Below are positions 13,316 through 14,331 of a stretch of 14,331 bases of DNA, one piece after another (within the stretch, counting starts at the first letter, position 1; every line of letters starts with the position of its first letter). The stretch is from an uncultured Clostridia bacterium. GTDB taxonomy: Bacteria > Bacillota > Clostridia > Oscillospirales > Ruminococcaceae. The notes beneath the pieces are model-generated. The model worked only from the letters and a program-made list of their open reading frames with translations. It was not told the DNA's origin and ran no database searches. The stretch is taken from the NCBI GenBank assembly GCA_947624425.1, contig CANQKG010000015.1, positions 1 through 14,331 on the forward strand, given 5' to 3'. The position numbers and the translations under genes were made by a program.

Positions 13316-14233
13316 TCACCCGTTTTGGCTTTCATCCTCGGGCGGTTCGGCGGGTTTTTCCTCCGTTTTCGGCATAATGGGAGCGGGATCGGGCTGATAC
13401 TCGATTTTGTCCATGCCGCTTTCGCCCTTTTTCCCCGGCCGGATCAAAACCACCAGCACCGCCGCCAGCGCCGCCACTCCCAGCGCGATCACCGCAGGCC
13501 ACAGCCACCGCCCGGCGCTGCCGCTCATGCCGTCCGTGCTGCCGGAAGCGCCGCTTCCCGTTTCATCGGACGAGCCGTTTCCCCGCTCGGCCGCGCTGAT
13601 CACGGCGTCCACAAACGGAGTGGTGGAGGATGTGCGGCTTGCCGTACCGCCGTTGCCGGGCAGCGTACCCGGATCGGCGCGGGAGACCGTTTCCCGCTGC
13701 GGAAGCTCCCCCTGTTCCATTTCTTCACCGGCGGTGATGGTATCGACAAGGATCAGCCCCTTGGAAGGGCCGTACACCTTATCGTTGGTGACAACGTCCC
13801 GCACCACCAGCGACAGCTGCAAATCGTCGCCGTTTTCCACGCTGTCCGCCACATCAAAATCCGCCTGATAAATCTCACCGTTCGGCGTGACGTCGGTCAC
13901 CGTGATCGCCGCCACCCGCAGTTCACCGGGTACGGTGGCGTTGGCCGTCGTCAACACCCCGGAAAGGGTATCCCCCGCCCTATGGTTTTTCAGGGTGAGC
14001 TGCGTTTCGTCATATTCCAAAAGCAGCTCCAATCCGCCAAAGCTCACTTGCCCGGTCATCTCCAGCGACAGGTGGAGCTTTTCCCCCGCCGAGGAGCCGC
14101 CGGTAAACTTCATCCGATAGCCGTCCGCCTCCGCCGCGGACGCGCCGACGCCGAAAGAGGCAAACAGCGACAGCCCCACGGCCGCCGAAAGCAGCAGCGC
14201 CGCAATTCGCCGGATCATCATTCTTTTTTTCAT
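13316..14233 (-). CDS. Membrane-anchored single-cohesin protein with cytoplasmic tail
   Basis: A 305-residue exported protein. A signal peptide (1-34, basic start MKKRMMIRR, hydrophobic core, GASAA) is followed by a cohesin-like domain (about 38-165; MKFTGGSSAGEKLHLSLEM, LELLLEYDETQLTL, IYQADFDVADSV). A Ser/Thr/Gly-rich linker (about 170-240), one transmembrane helix (about 243-265, WLWPAVIALGVAALAAVLVV) and a 40-residue charged, Pro/Glu-rich cytoplasmic tail follow. The cohesin assignment rests on pattern resemblance and the neighbouring double-cohesin gene and is less certain than there. Unlike the neighbour it has no sortase-like tail and would stay in the membrane. The start at 14233 follows a GGGAAAGGGA purine stretch about 9 bases upstream. 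It has its own promoter at 14280-14309. The 257-base gap to the next gene carries that gene's promoter, so they are adjacent but separately initiated. Confidence 0.78.
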   Translation of the reverse strand: MKKRMMIRRIAALLLSAAVGLSLFASFGVGASAAEADGYRMKFTGGSSAGEKLHLSLEMTGQVSFGGLELLLEYDETQLTLKNHRAGDTLSGVLTTANATVPGELRVAAITVTDVTPNGEIYQADFDVADSVENGDDLQLSLVVRDVVTNDKVYGPSKGLILVDTITAGEEMEQGELPQRETVSRADPGTLPGNGGTASRTSSTTPFVDAVISAAERGNGSSDETGSGASGSTDGMSGSAGRWLWPAVIALGVAALAAVLVVLIRPGKKGESGMDKIEYQPDPAPIMPKTEEKPAEPPEDESQNG

Positions 14234-14267
14234 AACCGCACATCCCTTTCCCGGAAATATGAAATCC

Positions 14268-14309
14268 CCATATATGGATAGTATAACATAGAACCCTTTC
14301 GACTTGCAA
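14268..14309 (-). promoter_or_regulatory. Promoter of the single-cohesin gene with palindrome at the start site
   Basis: On the minus strand TTGCAA (14309-14304), 18-base spacer and TATACT (14285-14280). A perfect 10-base palindrome CCATATATGG (14268-14277) lies immediately downstream of the -10 box, about where transcription would begin, and may be an operator. Confidence 0.6.
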
Positions 14310-14331
14310 GAAAAACCGTTTTTTTGTATGC

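Overview
The window looks like chromosomal DNA from a Gram-positive anaerobe of the Clostridia, most likely an Oscillospiraceae/Ruminococcaceae-type gut or rumen bacterium. The basis is strong AGGAGG-type ribosome binding sites, Clostridia-typical families (DUF1540, Prok-RING/DUF2628), CCA-encoding tRNA genes, and dockerin and cohesin modules. The species cannot be named from the sequence alone. Nearly all genes are on the minus strand.

Layout. (1) 1-2070 is core DNA: the N-terminal 301 codons of trigger factor, a calcineurin-like phosphoesterase, and on the plus strand a small DUF1540 cysteine-rich protein with a strong terminator. (2) 2071-5254 is an accessory, more A+T-rich island abutting the 3' end of tRNA-Ser(GCT). 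It holds a GNAT acetyltransferase behind a perfect promoter, a 16-codon leader ORF and a terminator-like hairpin. It also holds an MNT/HEPN toxin-antitoxin pair whose HEPN gene is frameshifted, a possible transposase tail, and three related palindrome-rich repeats (A, B, C). Each repeat starts with a copy of the 23-base 3' end of tRNA-Ser(GCT). (3) 5255-5507 is a two-gene tRNA-Ser operon (TGA then GCT). (4) 5546-8656 is housekeeping: galU, a RING/zinc-ribbon membrane protein, and prfB. (5) 8754-14309 is a cohesin/dockerin locus. It has two surface proteins with cohesin domains (one single and membrane-anchored, one double with a Gly-rich linker and C-terminal anchor) followed by two dockerin proteins. 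One dockerin protein carries SH3b domains and a C39-like cysteine peptidase, the other SH3b domains and a CwlT-type lysozyme.

How it may work together. The last block resembles a miniature cellulosome whose cargo is peptidoglycan-directed rather than plant-polysaccharide-directed: secreted SH3b hydrolases could be docked through dockerins onto cohesins held at the cell surface. This is inferred from domain content and adjacency and is the strongest candidate for an undescribed system. The second candidate is the family of tRNA-Ser 3'-end repeats that separates the cargo genes of the island and looks like a record of repeated site-specific insertion.
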